DNA from: Thuidium tamariscinum
Taxonomy: Eukaryota; Streptophyta; Bryopsida; Hypnales; Thuidiaceae
Length of the DNA stretch: 64,000 nucleotides
Assembly: GCA_947034885.2 (NCBI GenBank)
Contig: OX344750.2
Location: forward strand, 7,298,501 to 7,362,500
Direction of reading: 5' to 3'
Part shown: positions 38,101-50,397 of the stretch, one piece after another
Numbering within the stretch: position 1 is the first letter of the stretch
Layout: every line of letters starts with the position of its first letter
The notes under the pieces: generated by a model
Seen by the model: the letters and a program-made list of their open reading frames with translations, nothing else
What the model was told of the DNA's origin: nothing
Database searches by the model: none
Translations under genes and position numbers: made by a program

Positions 38101-41100
38101 TCTCCATCCAAGTAACAAACTGAAAACAGATATCAGCATTACAAACCATCCACTTCGAACCCTTGAAATGGGATTCTAAAGTCTATGCTATTAGCACTAC
38201 ACTACTAACGGGGATGTTTCTAATTTCTCTAGCAATCCATAATTAAAAAGGACATTTAAATCATTTTCTATTAGCGCAAGAATAAGAGACTCGAGGAAAG
38301 TTGATTGAAGTTGAACAAAGCAAACCGCAGAACATCATATGCCATGTAGGAAACTACCATAGCAATCACCGATTGACAGCGAAGTAAATGAGGTGTTACG
38401 ACCAAGTGATTGTGAGGCTCTCACAAGTGTACCGTAAACAAACTTAACATTATTCCTGCAAATATGTCGGCAAGAATTACCTGATTTGTCGGATCATGCA
38501 CGCTCTGATTGATGCTACCGGAAATGGTTATGCGCTTCCCAGCATCCACACAAGACAGTTGAGACAGTGATCTCTGAAGAACATTTTTGCGACACAGTCG
38601 ATATCGGACAGCAAGGTAGTCGTTGAAACTCATCTCCTCGATTTGCCACCGGCAGGTGGAACAACCAGATTCACTCAATCCCACACCTCCAAATCCATCC
38701 CAGCGAGCTGCTGCTAAAAACGCTTTATCCTCCTCTACTGTAGATGAGGTAGATAACAAGCCATTCATACGCTCCTTGGTAGCATTTAATGCAGAAATGA
38801 CGGCGTTACTATATTTTACATCCATCTTCTTGTTCAGCTCGCAATTAAGTGAACTGAATTGCATAAAGCCATTAGCCATAGTATTCACTACCTCCTCCCA
38901 CTCCGTACCTACCATGTTGTCCATCTCCGTGATGTAGAAAGTCGCATTACCTACTTCTCTGGCAAGAACCTCCTTAGCATAGAAAATACTTCCGAGGATG
39001 CAGAGTATGCGAGAGTTTACGACACCATCAATTCCTAAATAGAACATTGAATCCCTGCTCTGTTCAGTGGTTGCCACTGATGGTTCAAGCTGGTTGGTAA
39101 AAGCATCGTTCGAATCTTGAGCAACCCTCAAAGTCAAGTACTTATTACTATTGAGGGATCCAAAAGTAGCAACGTACCAGTCCACCAGGTCCTGAAGCGA
39201 GTGAAAAGTTGTTAGTCGAACATCAGACAAGTGACGATTGCAAAAAATATGAAACCAACCAGACAATATAGTATGTGTGTCCATCTTAACACAGAGAATT
39301 TCCAGAAACGATACTTACTAAAATGCCACCGAAAAGAAGTACAGTACTCTGATTTCTATCAATTATACCTGCCGAGGGCAAGAAAATAAAATATGTCAGT
39401 GATGATGACTGAAGGGCTTTGAAGAGTCAAGAATACTCAATCTCTGACTAAGTGATTCCTGAAGAACGAGGAGAGAACCTAAACACATGTACCTAACCAT
39501 TCTCTTGCCATACGAAGATAAACTTAAATCAATTGAATTTTTTATTTTCTCTAGTACAACATGCAAGATAGTGAAAGCACGTCCAAAAGAACACAATACC
39601 CTCTTTGGACCCTTATAAGAACTATTCTGCAACCGATTTTCTTCATAGGACAGACAAGATAAGTTGTTGGCGTACCACGAAAGACGAAAAGGTCACTTGA
39701 GTTGCTATGGTCAAATGCCATGGCTAGGAAGGTGTGTTCAGGAATATCTTCAATGGCTTTCAGACGTATATTTCCATCTACGTAGACAGCAGATACTGTT
39801 CCACGTATACAAAGTTAGAAGGCTAACATGGCAATCCAATAAATATGCAAAAAAGGTTCTTTACTGATAAATTACTAACAAACTCACACAGGCTCATACA
39901 TCAGCCGATAGCGTGAAGACCAGAAAGCACGTAGTGAACAGCATTTACCTTTTGAATTTTGCTCGAAGGAAGAGGTAACAAATGGAACCAATACATGATG
40001 CACAGACCTCTGAACAGCTATTTCGCATGCTGAACTGTAAACTACTGCCATAGCCCAAGCTGTTGCACAAAACCAGCACACAGGATTAACGAACTGATGA
40101 CCAAGTTTATGCGAATCTCTCAACAATACGCCGGACTCCCAAGAATCAGAGATACTGATCGCCTTGAACCGTACAAAGACAACTCATTCTGCTATTTACA
40201 AATACCCTCGACAAAGACGTGCATGACAATTCTTCCTAACACGGACCCTCATGTACTCAAGCCTCAATCCTAGAGCCCCATTGCTAGGCACTGGCATCTA
40301 GATCGGAAAAGTAGGCTTCTGGATTCTGTACCAAATTCGGTGAACTTCGATCCAGCCACTTCTTCCGAAGTTAAAGACTGAAATGATGATTCTATGAATC
40401 TCCTCAAACGATGAACATCCTCTTGCACCAACGTATCTTGAATGTTATTCAGTTCCTGTATTAAAATGATTTGAAACTTGTAGAACTTCAGACGAGGGGA
40501 AAACCGTCTCGGCAAGTACTACCACAGAAAGCTACTTACATGGTGAAAGATGTTGATAAAGATTGTACCGGCACTCGAGGTTTGACTTACCAGATCCGAG
40601 AAGAATAGAGGCAAAAATACAAATTCCGGGAGCGCCTTAATGTAGGGAGCCCAACTGGATCCATTGCCCTTAGCTCTATCACAAGATAACCCCACCATAA
40701 TAAGTACACAAGATAGAAAAATTTGATGCTACTGAAATTGAAGGTGTCGAAACCCTAAGCCCTAATTCCTAAAACCCAAAACGTCAAATTAAACAAGAGA
40801 TTGAAGGCGCTGACAAGATACTCAAGAGTAAACGGACAGGACTAGCCATTCCTTTGCTAGTCCAAAGATCAGAAGCATGCCTTTCGTGTAGAAGTTTGGA
40901 AGCAAGGCGCACCTCCCACGGAGCCTCTCGAAGTGAATCAAACACTCCTTCAGAGGCCATTGCATCAGAGAAGCATGAATCCAACTGCCATAGCCCAAGA
41001 ACGTCTCAGATAAAATAAAATTTCGCAGACAGGGACTATTATTCAATTCACGGAATAACTCCCGAAATGATCCTCCTATCAACCACTCGTAGTAAAATCA

Positions 41101-41984
41101 AACACGCAAACTACAAATCATTTTGAAGGAATGTACCACTAATCTTCGTCCATGAGGCACCTTCATCAAATTGATTCAGATTAAGCGAACTTATAATCAA
41201 ATCATGATCGCGTCGACTATGACCATGATATCGTCAAGGTCGGGACCATGCTAGCACGGACAACTGTCAGATTGTTGCACACTCTTCGGCAGGAAGACAT
41301 AGGCAATCCTACTTACAGGAAGATCGAGAAGAGAGTCTCCTTGTTTCAAAGGCGTTGTCGCAAAGGATGCCAAATCCAGGGGGCTTTCTGCCAATTACAA
41401 ATTCGTCATCACAGAGGAACGAGGTAAGAGGCAATAAATGGAGTGAGAGCAGTGATGTAAATCCTAGATGAAAAAACGTGGAAGGGAGGAGAGGGGAAGA
41501 GAAAGGAGGAGTACCTTGGGACTTGAAACCCGGCCTGTCGATGGGAGTAATGGAGAGTTGTCGAGGACGAGAAGGGGGAGTGTGCTGGTGAAGCCAGTTG
41601 GAAAACTGAAAAGAAAGGTAAAGAAAGGACAAGAATGAGGCTAGCGACCGGAGAGAACACGATCTGTTTACAATGTAACAGAAGAAAAAACAAGAGAAGA
41701 GAAAGAGAAAGGAAGCATACCTGATCGGAGACCACAGAGGGAAGGGAGAGTGGAGAAGCAGAAGGGAGGCGACCGAGCAGGGACCAGCGGGCAGACGACA
41801 AGGAAGCGACATTTTTGTGACGGAGACGTGGGGCAAGCCATGCGAGGGCAGTGGAGGAGCGGTGAGAGTACAGGCGCGGGGAAGCACAAGCAATAGCTGC
41901 ATGGGGGAGCGTGAGGAGGCACAGGAAACTAACGAGCAATGCCAGGAAGACGCTGCGGCCGAGGGGCAAGGCCGACGGCTCCAT
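35185..41984 (-). CDS. Tandem SET-domain protein (two rubisco-LSMT-type modules) with signal peptide
   Basis: Exons: 41721-41984, 41515-41605, 41317-41387, 40881-40984, 40591-40675, 40332-40455, 39949-40059, 39676-39795, 39319-39368, 38481-39191, 37976-38119, 37751-37839, 37550-37634, 36996-37119, 36707-36828, 36468-36597, 36267-36322 and 35185-35934. All join in phase: 1,076 residues. The start MEPSALPLGRSVFLALLV plus a hydrophobic run looks like a secretory signal. Each module has a SET domain with the LSMT insert, then a substrate-binding domain ending LAVRYRLCRKNVLQ or LTRQYRYLKKLML. Module 2 keeps DMINHHYHYQ (N759, H760) and LFLYYGFVLEGN (Y807/Y808), so it may be a lysine methyltransferase. 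Module 1 lacks the NH motif. Several N-glycosylation sequons and paired cysteines fit a secretory route. One intron is GC-AG. An in-frame ATG at 38149 leaves two separate genes possible. Confidence 0.75.
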
Positions 41985-44383
41985 GGAGTCGATGATGGAC
42001 AGTGATGGAAAGCTGATTAGGTTACGGAGCAAGGATCCCTTCGGTGCCTGTGCAGCTCTTGAAAGCGCAACACTCCCTCCGCGAGATCAGTTCAGTTTGC
42101 AACGAGGATGCCTGTTGTCCCAATGCATGGCAATTTCCATCGCCATCGCAGCTTCCATACCAGATCCACGAACTGCAAACAAAGGGAAAGCAACAGGCTA
42201 CGTGGGAAATCTACACTTGGAATGTCGACAGAATCTTCCACAAAGAAATTGGACAATTGACCTAACAAACTCTGATCACCAGTGGCATAGACGTGACTGA
42301 TACCTTTCTTCGATTTACTTTAGTAGCCCTGTAGAAGGAGTGATCCTGACAAAACAACTGCACATTCACAGACCATTCAGTGACGCATGCCGAGCAATCT
42401 ACAGACACATAACACTGGAATGCGCATCATCTACCTGTTAATCATTGTTGGTCATTTGTTGGTAGCACAAGAGCACCCAAACGCAGCAGAAAGGATTCAC
42501 GTACAACCATAACATATTAGATGAATTCGTTCATTCTCATAAGCCAGTCACGTCAATGTGCACAGCTTGAGCGTCAATGGAAACAAGCAGTACCGGTACT
42601 CGATCCGCGGGAATCCAGCTTGTGCAGGATCATTCTTTCAAAGGTGCATACACAATCAAAGCCGAGCATCTTGGCAGCCAGTATTTTCTGCATCAAAAAG
42701 TCTGGGAATCAGCTGCATTACATGAATCTTTCATTCGGCATTTATGCATTCATCGAAAGAAGTGAGCATGAGCTCCAAAAACATTACACTCCCTTCTGAA
42801 CTAGCTCTGTAAGGAGGAGGAGATCACGGTGAGCTCTTCTAGGTGCCAGTGGCTACAACTTTCTCTCAAAGTATCAAGAAAGAAGATGTGAGAAGTACTA
42901 ACCAGGTGAGGATTCCCTAGACTAGGAAATTGAAACCCTAGCTGAGCGGAAAGGAAAATTGTAGATTCGGAGTAGTCGAATTGCGTACCTCGATGGATGC
43001 GCAGGAGAACGGAGACGAATCGATTGACAATCTGCATTTGAAATTCGCGATTGACAAAACGCAATCGAAGAGGAAGTCCGAGATCTGGGAAACATTACAG
43101 AACAGGACGAGAAGACCAAGCATAGAAGTGTGCGAGTTTGCCCTCATGTCATTCCTGAATTTTTTTTATTTTTTCTTCAGATTAAGAGAAGTGTGAAAAA
43201 TTATGTTTTCCAACATCTGTGAGAAATTTGTTACTCCGTATTAATTTTTGAAGGGCTGTGATGCTCATCACGGTTCAAAAATGTTTTAGACTATCCCAAA
43301 ATCAACAAAAAGTATATTCGTGATAGTCAATCTTATTCATCTAAAGCAGTTACAATATTTTTTAACATGATTACAACATGAAGGCCTAAAAAGTCATTTC
43401 CTTTAATGAATTTACACTCAAAAGGTGGAAGTTCTTGTAGTAAATTTAGTCACTATTCACCTCATTGCCATCACCTCAGCCATTGATTGCACCCAAAATT
43501 TCATTTATTGAAAAAAGCAAAAAAATTTATTGGGTCATTTCCTACATGTTTAGAATGGGTCGTCTTTTGTCCATAATGGATTGCTCTAACTTAGTTAGAT
43601 CATCCCCAATTCAACAAGAAACCCGACACCAATACCAATGCCATAGTGACAGGGCAACTTGAGAAAAACATTTTCCAATAGAAGTTGTATTGGTTTCTCT
43701 TTATTCTTGAGCTTGCCATTCTCCTTCTCCTTTTCCATTCTCCTTCCGAAATTGACAAAATATGAAGAGCCTACAACATGATTCATAATAGGAAGATTTA
43801 TAATTGTCGTACCTTTTCAACCATTGCTATTTGTGCCAAAAAATTGCACCTTCCAATTCTTGTATAAAAGTCTTTTCTTAAGGTAGTAAGAGTCTTTTCC
43901 TCTTTAGTTTTATAATGCAAAAAGCCCATGTGAGATTTTGATTGTTGGCTCTATTGTACCTATCTTTGCTCATGGATTAAGGATGTTCTTACATCTCTAA
44001 CCATTTTTTTCCCTTCCTTGTTTGTCAAGTAGGTATCCATTGAAGTATCACTAGTATAATCTATTGAACACTTTCTTGAACACTTTGAAGATTCATCTAG
44101 TCTTGTGACTTTGAAAGTTCACAAAAAATTCAAACATTTTCCAAATTATTTCTTTATTTGAATATTTTAATGGTATCCATTTGTTTTCAAGGCAAAAAAA
44201 CCACCTAATTGCATGTGATTTTGACTCCATCTATACACACCAACTCAAATGAAAGATAATAGATGTTTTTACTTTAGGATTCTAATTTGTGAAGGAGTAG
44301 TGTCTACAATTGTGGCTAAATTTAGCCAAACTTTACATACAACTTTCATGCATACAATTATAAAATGTTAGTAAAGTAATCCA
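41985..44383. other. Promoter region of the SET gene and unassigned DNA
   Basis: The SET gene promoter lies at the left. Moderate-GC sequence at 42000-42800 has no exon I can assign. A putative first exon at 42993 is listed separately. From about 43200 the sequence becomes AT-rich. Confidence 0.45.
42993..43196 (+). CDS. Possible first exon or truncated gene, unknown product
   Basis: It starts MDAQENGDESIDNLHLKFAI, followed by a basic segment (QSKRKSEIWETLQNRTRR), and runs 67 codons to a stop in T-rich sequence. Upstream lies AAACCCTAG, a motif common in plant leaders. The composition is hydrophilic and gene-like, but I recognise no family. The T-rich end may be an intron's acceptor tract (TTTTCTTCAG) or a truncation point. 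Confidence 0.25.
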   Translation: MDAQENGDESIDNLHLKFAIDKTQSKRKSEIWETLQNRTRRPSIEVCEFALMSFLNFFYFFFRLREV

Positions 44384-47300
44384 TTAACCCCTTCAAAGCA
44401 TGCACACTTTTTGTTTGTGTAATCCTTTATACACTCAAAATTTAGATATGATTCTAAAGAGCTCTCAAGTTTGTATCTTCCATCTTTATACACTATATGT
44501 ATTGTGTAAATAATCAATGGATCAAATACTCAATAGATTTTAAGATGAAGCTAATCATTGTTTGATATTCTTTATAATTGTAGAGAAATATTTTGAGGGG
44601 CTAAGATTGAACACTCATCATTTATGTTTTGGCAAATGCCAAATCTAGTTTGAAGAAAAAGGTGAAAATGTTTTCAAAAAGCATCAAATTTTTCATAATT
44701 GGAAGAATAGTTTATTAAATAATTAGAGGTAGAATTTAAAAGATAACTTAGAACTTTTTTTTTGATATTGATGCCATAAGATGTATACAATGAAAACATG
44801 AGAGCCCAAAAGAGCCTCTTGGTGACAAAATATACTTAAAAAATTTCATAACTATAATTAAAACACCCCTTTCTCTTGTAGTGAAATATGTGTAGGTGCT
44901 TCATGAGATGCTTTTAAAGTATTGCCACTCTTTGTGATCCCTTCTTAAAAGTAAGATCTACAAAGTCTTGCCTAGACTTATTTGAAAGGGTCTAATAGGC
45001 TTGAGATGCTCAATTTATATTCCCTATTCCAATTATGCATCCAAAAAATATTTTAGAGGAGAGTTGTTTTTTTAAGCTAATTTAGAATACCCTATTGTTA
45101 CCTAATATTCTAATATTGCTCATTAAAATGGGGCAATTTGTTTATTTTCATGTTTTCAAATATCTCTTAAATATGGGATATTTTAGTTATAGATTTTTTA
45201 TTTCTAATTTACATAGGAAGAGAAGCATCAATAGAACCTTGTAATTGTAAATACATTTGAAATCAAAGAGTACACAATTGAACATTACACATTAGATATA
45301 TGTTTCATGTAAGATTCTTACAATAAACAAGATAAACATTTTCATTTGGCTAGGAATGAGCTTTATACTCTAGCAATAAAGAAACACAACCATTGAAACA
45401 ACAATATAAGAGATTTGCATTAAAAGTCTATAAGCATTGACAGGACATGAGTACTATACAATTGTGCATTTAGGAAAGACAAAGTTAGGTACAAAGTTGA
45501 ATCTTGATGGGGTTAGACTAACCCTAAGCCTTGAATCCAATGTAGCAAAGTATATTATTAAAAAAACGGACTTATGCTGTAAAAAATGATTGAAGATAAG
45601 ATATTGTCTCTTGCAATTTCTAAATAAATCTTTATTGATAAATCTCCTTCATTTAAAAGGTTACAATGGAATGAACAATTGTCTATTTATTTCTATAGCA
45701 ATTGAAAATAATCATAGATTTTGTAAAGGTTGAAGTTGTGAACTTTTTTGCTAGTAAAAAAGAGTACACTTCTAATATTATAAATTTTAAGTGTGAGGTA
45801 TTTCATGACCTTACTATTGGATACACACACCCTATATTACTTTCAATATTAATTAACAACCCTCTTTATTTTTTACAACCTTTGTTAGTTATAATGCTAC
45901 AAATTTCTTTCTTGATATTCTATAGTAAAACAATATTTTTAAAATTTTTTGCTCCAATATTTATAAAGGCCTCTATGTTAGAATTCATGTAGTTTATAAG
46001 ACTAGACTACAATACAAAGCCGCTATGTTAGGAGCACTATTGGATATAATTACTTTAAGCTTTTCGAAAATTCACAGTTTATTTAAATTATATTTCAAAA
46101 ACACAATAAGACACTCTTTTAACTTTCAACAAGATCCAATAAAAATTAGGCAATTTAATAGTAGAAATAATGCTCAATTGTATAATTAAACACCTTCGGA
46201 TGTAAAGTAAGTAGCCCTTAATTTCTTAACTTCTTTAACTATATTTTCCAAAAAATGCTCTAAAACTACCATTCTTGAAAAATGCCAATTTAGTTATGGA
46301 ATTGAAAAAGGTGGTTTTTCCTAATTTGCTTATATTGCCCTATGCAAGAAAAAAAACTACATATTATACTATAACTTTTGAATCATATAGTCAAAAGTTA
46401 TCAAAATTATTGTGCCTTATAGATGTTCTTTGTATATATATTGTGTGGAAATTTCAAAGAAAAAAATGATGATTCTAATTGTAGTGACCTACCTAAAATT
46501 TCTATGTTGCCAAAATACTCAACTTGACCCTTTTAAAAAAAATCCACAACCACCTAATGCCACTATCTATAAAGTATTTTTATGCACTACACTTTCAACA
46601 AACCTTTAGCATTTGGTCCATGCACTTTTCTAAAGAGACATGTTACTATATAAATTAAAATACACCTATACACACTTTATCAATTTAATCTTGAGATACT
46701 TTAAAGAATTATTGGAAAAAAATTCTCTTTGAAAAACAATTTCATTCTACATGCAAATGGTTCAATACAATCAACTTCTTTATCCCTAAAAAATATTTAA
46801 GATGCCAAATAACTTCTCTTTAGATATTAAAATAGCAAATTGGCATACTAAACTAATGAACATAATTTCTTTAATTACCTTAGTATTATGTATAGATGCA
46901 CATATCTTAGCACTAGCTCATTAATCCTTATTTATCATCTAAAGTAAGTTTGCCTAATTAATTCCACTAGCCACTTAATCCCTAAAGGTTTTTGACTATG
47001 TTTTCACCAAAACTGCTCCAAAACTGTCATTTCTAGGGCAACTATCAAATTTCAGGAAAAAATAAATTTTTGAAATAATGTAACCATAGGATTTTTTAGT
47101 TCACTAGTTTGAAAAGATGTAGAAAAAATTTCATAAATTTTTGCCATATAGATTGCAAGATATTAGTGTTTGAAGTTACAAAAATCCTTTTTTTACCACA
47201 GCAAAAATCCGGGCAACTGCACTTCAGGAAGGCAAAAAAATGTTCAAAATGGTTGTTACTCTTCGGATTTATTCTTCAATTCAAGTTGTCTGCATACTTG

Positions 47301-50217
47301 AAAATTTTCAAATCATTTTGAATTGTAGGACATGTACAAAAAAAATAATAAGTACAAAGAAATAGAGAATGATTCAAAATACTAAATTGTTAACAATTTA
47401 TTTATTGAATTCAAAAATGTCAATCCCAATGGTTCAAATGTTGTATTAAACAATCAACACCCAATTTTAAAAATTTTTTTTCCAAAAATATTGAAAATTG
47501 AATAAAATAAAGGACTTCAAAGTTTATATTAGAGTAGAGAATCTATAACTACCCACAAACTAAAATCCTTCATAACTTTTGACTCATTAATCCAAATGAA
47601 ATGATTCAAAGCTTTCCGTGTATATATAAATATGTAAAACCAATTTCAAATTCATGTTTAAAAAAAGTAATTTTTTTTATATCCCCGAACTACCCGAGTT
47701 GAGAAACAAACATCATATCATGCGATAACTTTTCAACCATGTCGTCAAAATTCACTAAAATTGTTGGGCTTTAAAGACATTCTTTGTCCACACCTTCTAT
47801 TAAATTTTGGATTTAAAATATAAAAATCTCTAGTCACATGTACTTGCCCAAAATCGCCATGTTACCAAAAAAGGCACTTTGGTCATTTAGGGGGTGATGA
47901 TGCCACCTATGAAATATTTTCATTACCACAATCTTTACAATCTTTTAGTATCACGCCATTCCACTTTAGGAGAGGGCTATGCCAAATTTTGGTTGAAAAC
48001 AAACCTACATATACATGCATTACTAATTTAATTCCAACAAACTTTGAAAAATCACAAAAAATTCATTTCAAGTCAAAACAACTTTAATTCTACTTACAAT
48101 AACTTCTATCCAACTTCTAATCTTTGGAATATTTCTGAGTTGACAATTTGAATCTTCTTTGAGTTTTCCAAATAGTAGATTTGCTTAATAATGAAGGCCA
48201 CTTATATCTAAAGGCTAGGCCAATTTACCTTTAGTTCGATTCATTACAAGAGAATGGGGTGTTTTAAGCATAGTCCTAGTAGTATAGTCTTTTAAGTAAT
48301 GACTTTTAAGTAAGGTTTTTATTAAAATTATACTAAAAAGAGGCCATCTTCAATCATTCATAAGATTAAGACTATAACAAAGGCCAAATCTTTTATACAT
48401 AAAGGCCTTGAAACTAAGAAGCTAGTCTAACTCATTATAACCTAGAATACTTCTACCTTTTTTTTTTTCTTTTCAAGGTTGCTTTACACCAAAAGGCCAT
48501 GCCAATTCCCTTTGAAGTCAATTGTATAAAATCCAACAATCTAATTTGTTTTAAGAAAATAAAATATTTAATAATTATTTTAATTGAAATTTGAAATTGG
48601 CCTTACAGCCAAGAATTACCAACTTATTAAGCTTGGGCCACGCTAAATCATGTCTTTTTGGAAAAAAAATTCATTCCATGAAATTGGCCCAACTTTTAGG
48701 TGTACATGGGTTCAAATTGATTTCAACCTTTTGTTCAATCAACAAATTGGATTGACATAGACATGTAAAGTTACCCTAAGGTAAACATATCTATTTTGAT
48801 TGAGGCAACCAATTCTATTGTGATGTAATTAAAGAATGCATTTTAGAAACAAATGTGCATCATTGGTACTAATAGAAGTATGTAGTATCAACATCAATCA
48901 CTTTGTTTCTTGACTTGGATCTAATATGAATTTACTTTTAATTTACAAGAATTCTAAAAAAAGATTGGAGTTTTTTTTATCAATACATGGAAAGTAATTT
49001 TTGAGTAAAGGGAAATGGATTTGTCTACTTTAGGCATGTTTACTATAAGGTGCACCTAAATGCGACACTAACCTAAAATTGGCATCATCACAATATATAT
49101 ATATTTCAAAAGTCAATATGTGATTTATATGGAATTTTTTTTTAGAACTTTTGCGAGTGAAACTTTGATACTTCATAAAGTTTGCAAACACTAGCCAAAT
49201 GTTGTGAACCTCCTATCACTTGCCAACAAGAAAATTTGAAAATTTGACCAATCTAATACTAGTAACAAAGCATAGTAGCAAAAAATGGTGGTTTGGAGTT
49301 TGCTTGCTCTATGTGATGATGTTCTCCTATTCACTAGTCCTACATACTCCCTTGTACAACCATGAAGGTCAAGTGTGTAGTAGTGCAATGAGCTTCTAGT
49401 GGAGGTCCAACTCAAGGTGAATGTAAAAGAAATCCCCCCCTATTTTGTGCTTTATTAATCTACTCCACTACACCTCTTGTAACTAATTTGGAGCCTCAAA
49501 TTGCAAATATGAATTCAAAATTTGCAAATTTATCTATAACATTGTTGCCTAGTGTTAGAAGGGTCTCTTTTGTTAGCGTCGAATGAAGGAGCCCTCAATG
49601 TTGAAGTTTTCCAAGGTATTATTGATTTAAATATATGTATCAAAAATTCAACCACTTAAACTCTTTGAGCATTGTACCCAATTATTGTTTACAAATCCAA
49701 TCCACAAACACCACAGCACTAGAACAGTCCAACAAGCCATCTAATAATTCAATTCATATTATAACTTAACTCATTCCCTAGTATATAGGATCACATTATA
49801 CCTCCATTGCATGGGAGAGAACCAAGCAAGTTAACCAATACATGACGTAGAGGCCAATTTCTAGATCAAAGAACAAGAGAGAATCTTTTTATGTAAGACA
49901 TAAATGCAATTATTCATCTTCGAAATTGGGGGTGGAAAGGGAAGATCTTCTATAGCGCTTTGACTTTCAACAAGTGCTTTTGAATTTCTTTGAACCAATG
50001 ATTCCCAAAGGTATCAAAATTCATGATTTCCGCAGCCACCGGTTGGTCATTTAAGGGTTAACAATGTTATGTCATGCGTAGCAAATAAAAAGTTCCTGCA
50101 TTTTCCCCACTGGGGATAAAACTGGGGCGCAAAACGGCCTCCGCAAGAGGCTTGTTGAACTACTATAGACTCGTCCCGGGAGAGCCGCAATAGTCAAGCA
50201 AATCAAAGATGCGCAGT
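44384..50217. other. AT-rich gene-free DNA with lone TTAA-type ends
   Basis: No recognisable exon in nearly 6 kb. A left-type end (TTAA then CCCCTTCAAAGCATGC) lies at 44384 and a right-type end (TTGGTCATTTAAGGG then TTAA) at 50044-50061. If they belong together they would bound a 5.7-kb element, but the termini match poorly and there is no transposase frame. Confidence 0.45.
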
Positions 50218-50325
50218 CCGCGTAACGGGGGGCGGTACGTTACCACCGCGGGACCCCGCGCGCGTCGCGTCGGCCCCGACGCCCGACGCCGTGTCCGCGA
50301 CGACCATCGGCAGCCTAAAAGCAAG
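50218..50325. other. Short GC- and CpG-rich block upstream of the membrane-protein gene
   Basis: About 110 bp of very GC-rich, CpG-dense DNA (for example CCCCGCGCGCGTCGCGTCGG), directly after the AT-rich desert and 70-180 bp before the ATG at 50398. It probably belongs to the promoter or 5' leader. Confidence 0.6.
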
Positions 50326-50397
50326 CCAACCATCCCCTTCTCATCATGCCTGTGTCGTTCTTCACTTGCCACTCGCACCCTAACATCTCCACTCTAG

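Noticed and set aside
35294..38937. Plus-strand ORFs at 35294, 35753 and 38623
   Set aside because: All lie opposite SET-gene exons and have no independent support.
41409..42032. 207-codon minus-strand ORF as a separate protein
   Set aside because: Its first part is SET exon 1 and the rest reads through the intron after the donor at 41720.
44388..50057. A single 5.7-kb autonomous TTAA element
   Set aside because: The end sequences match poorly and there is no transposase reading frame inside.
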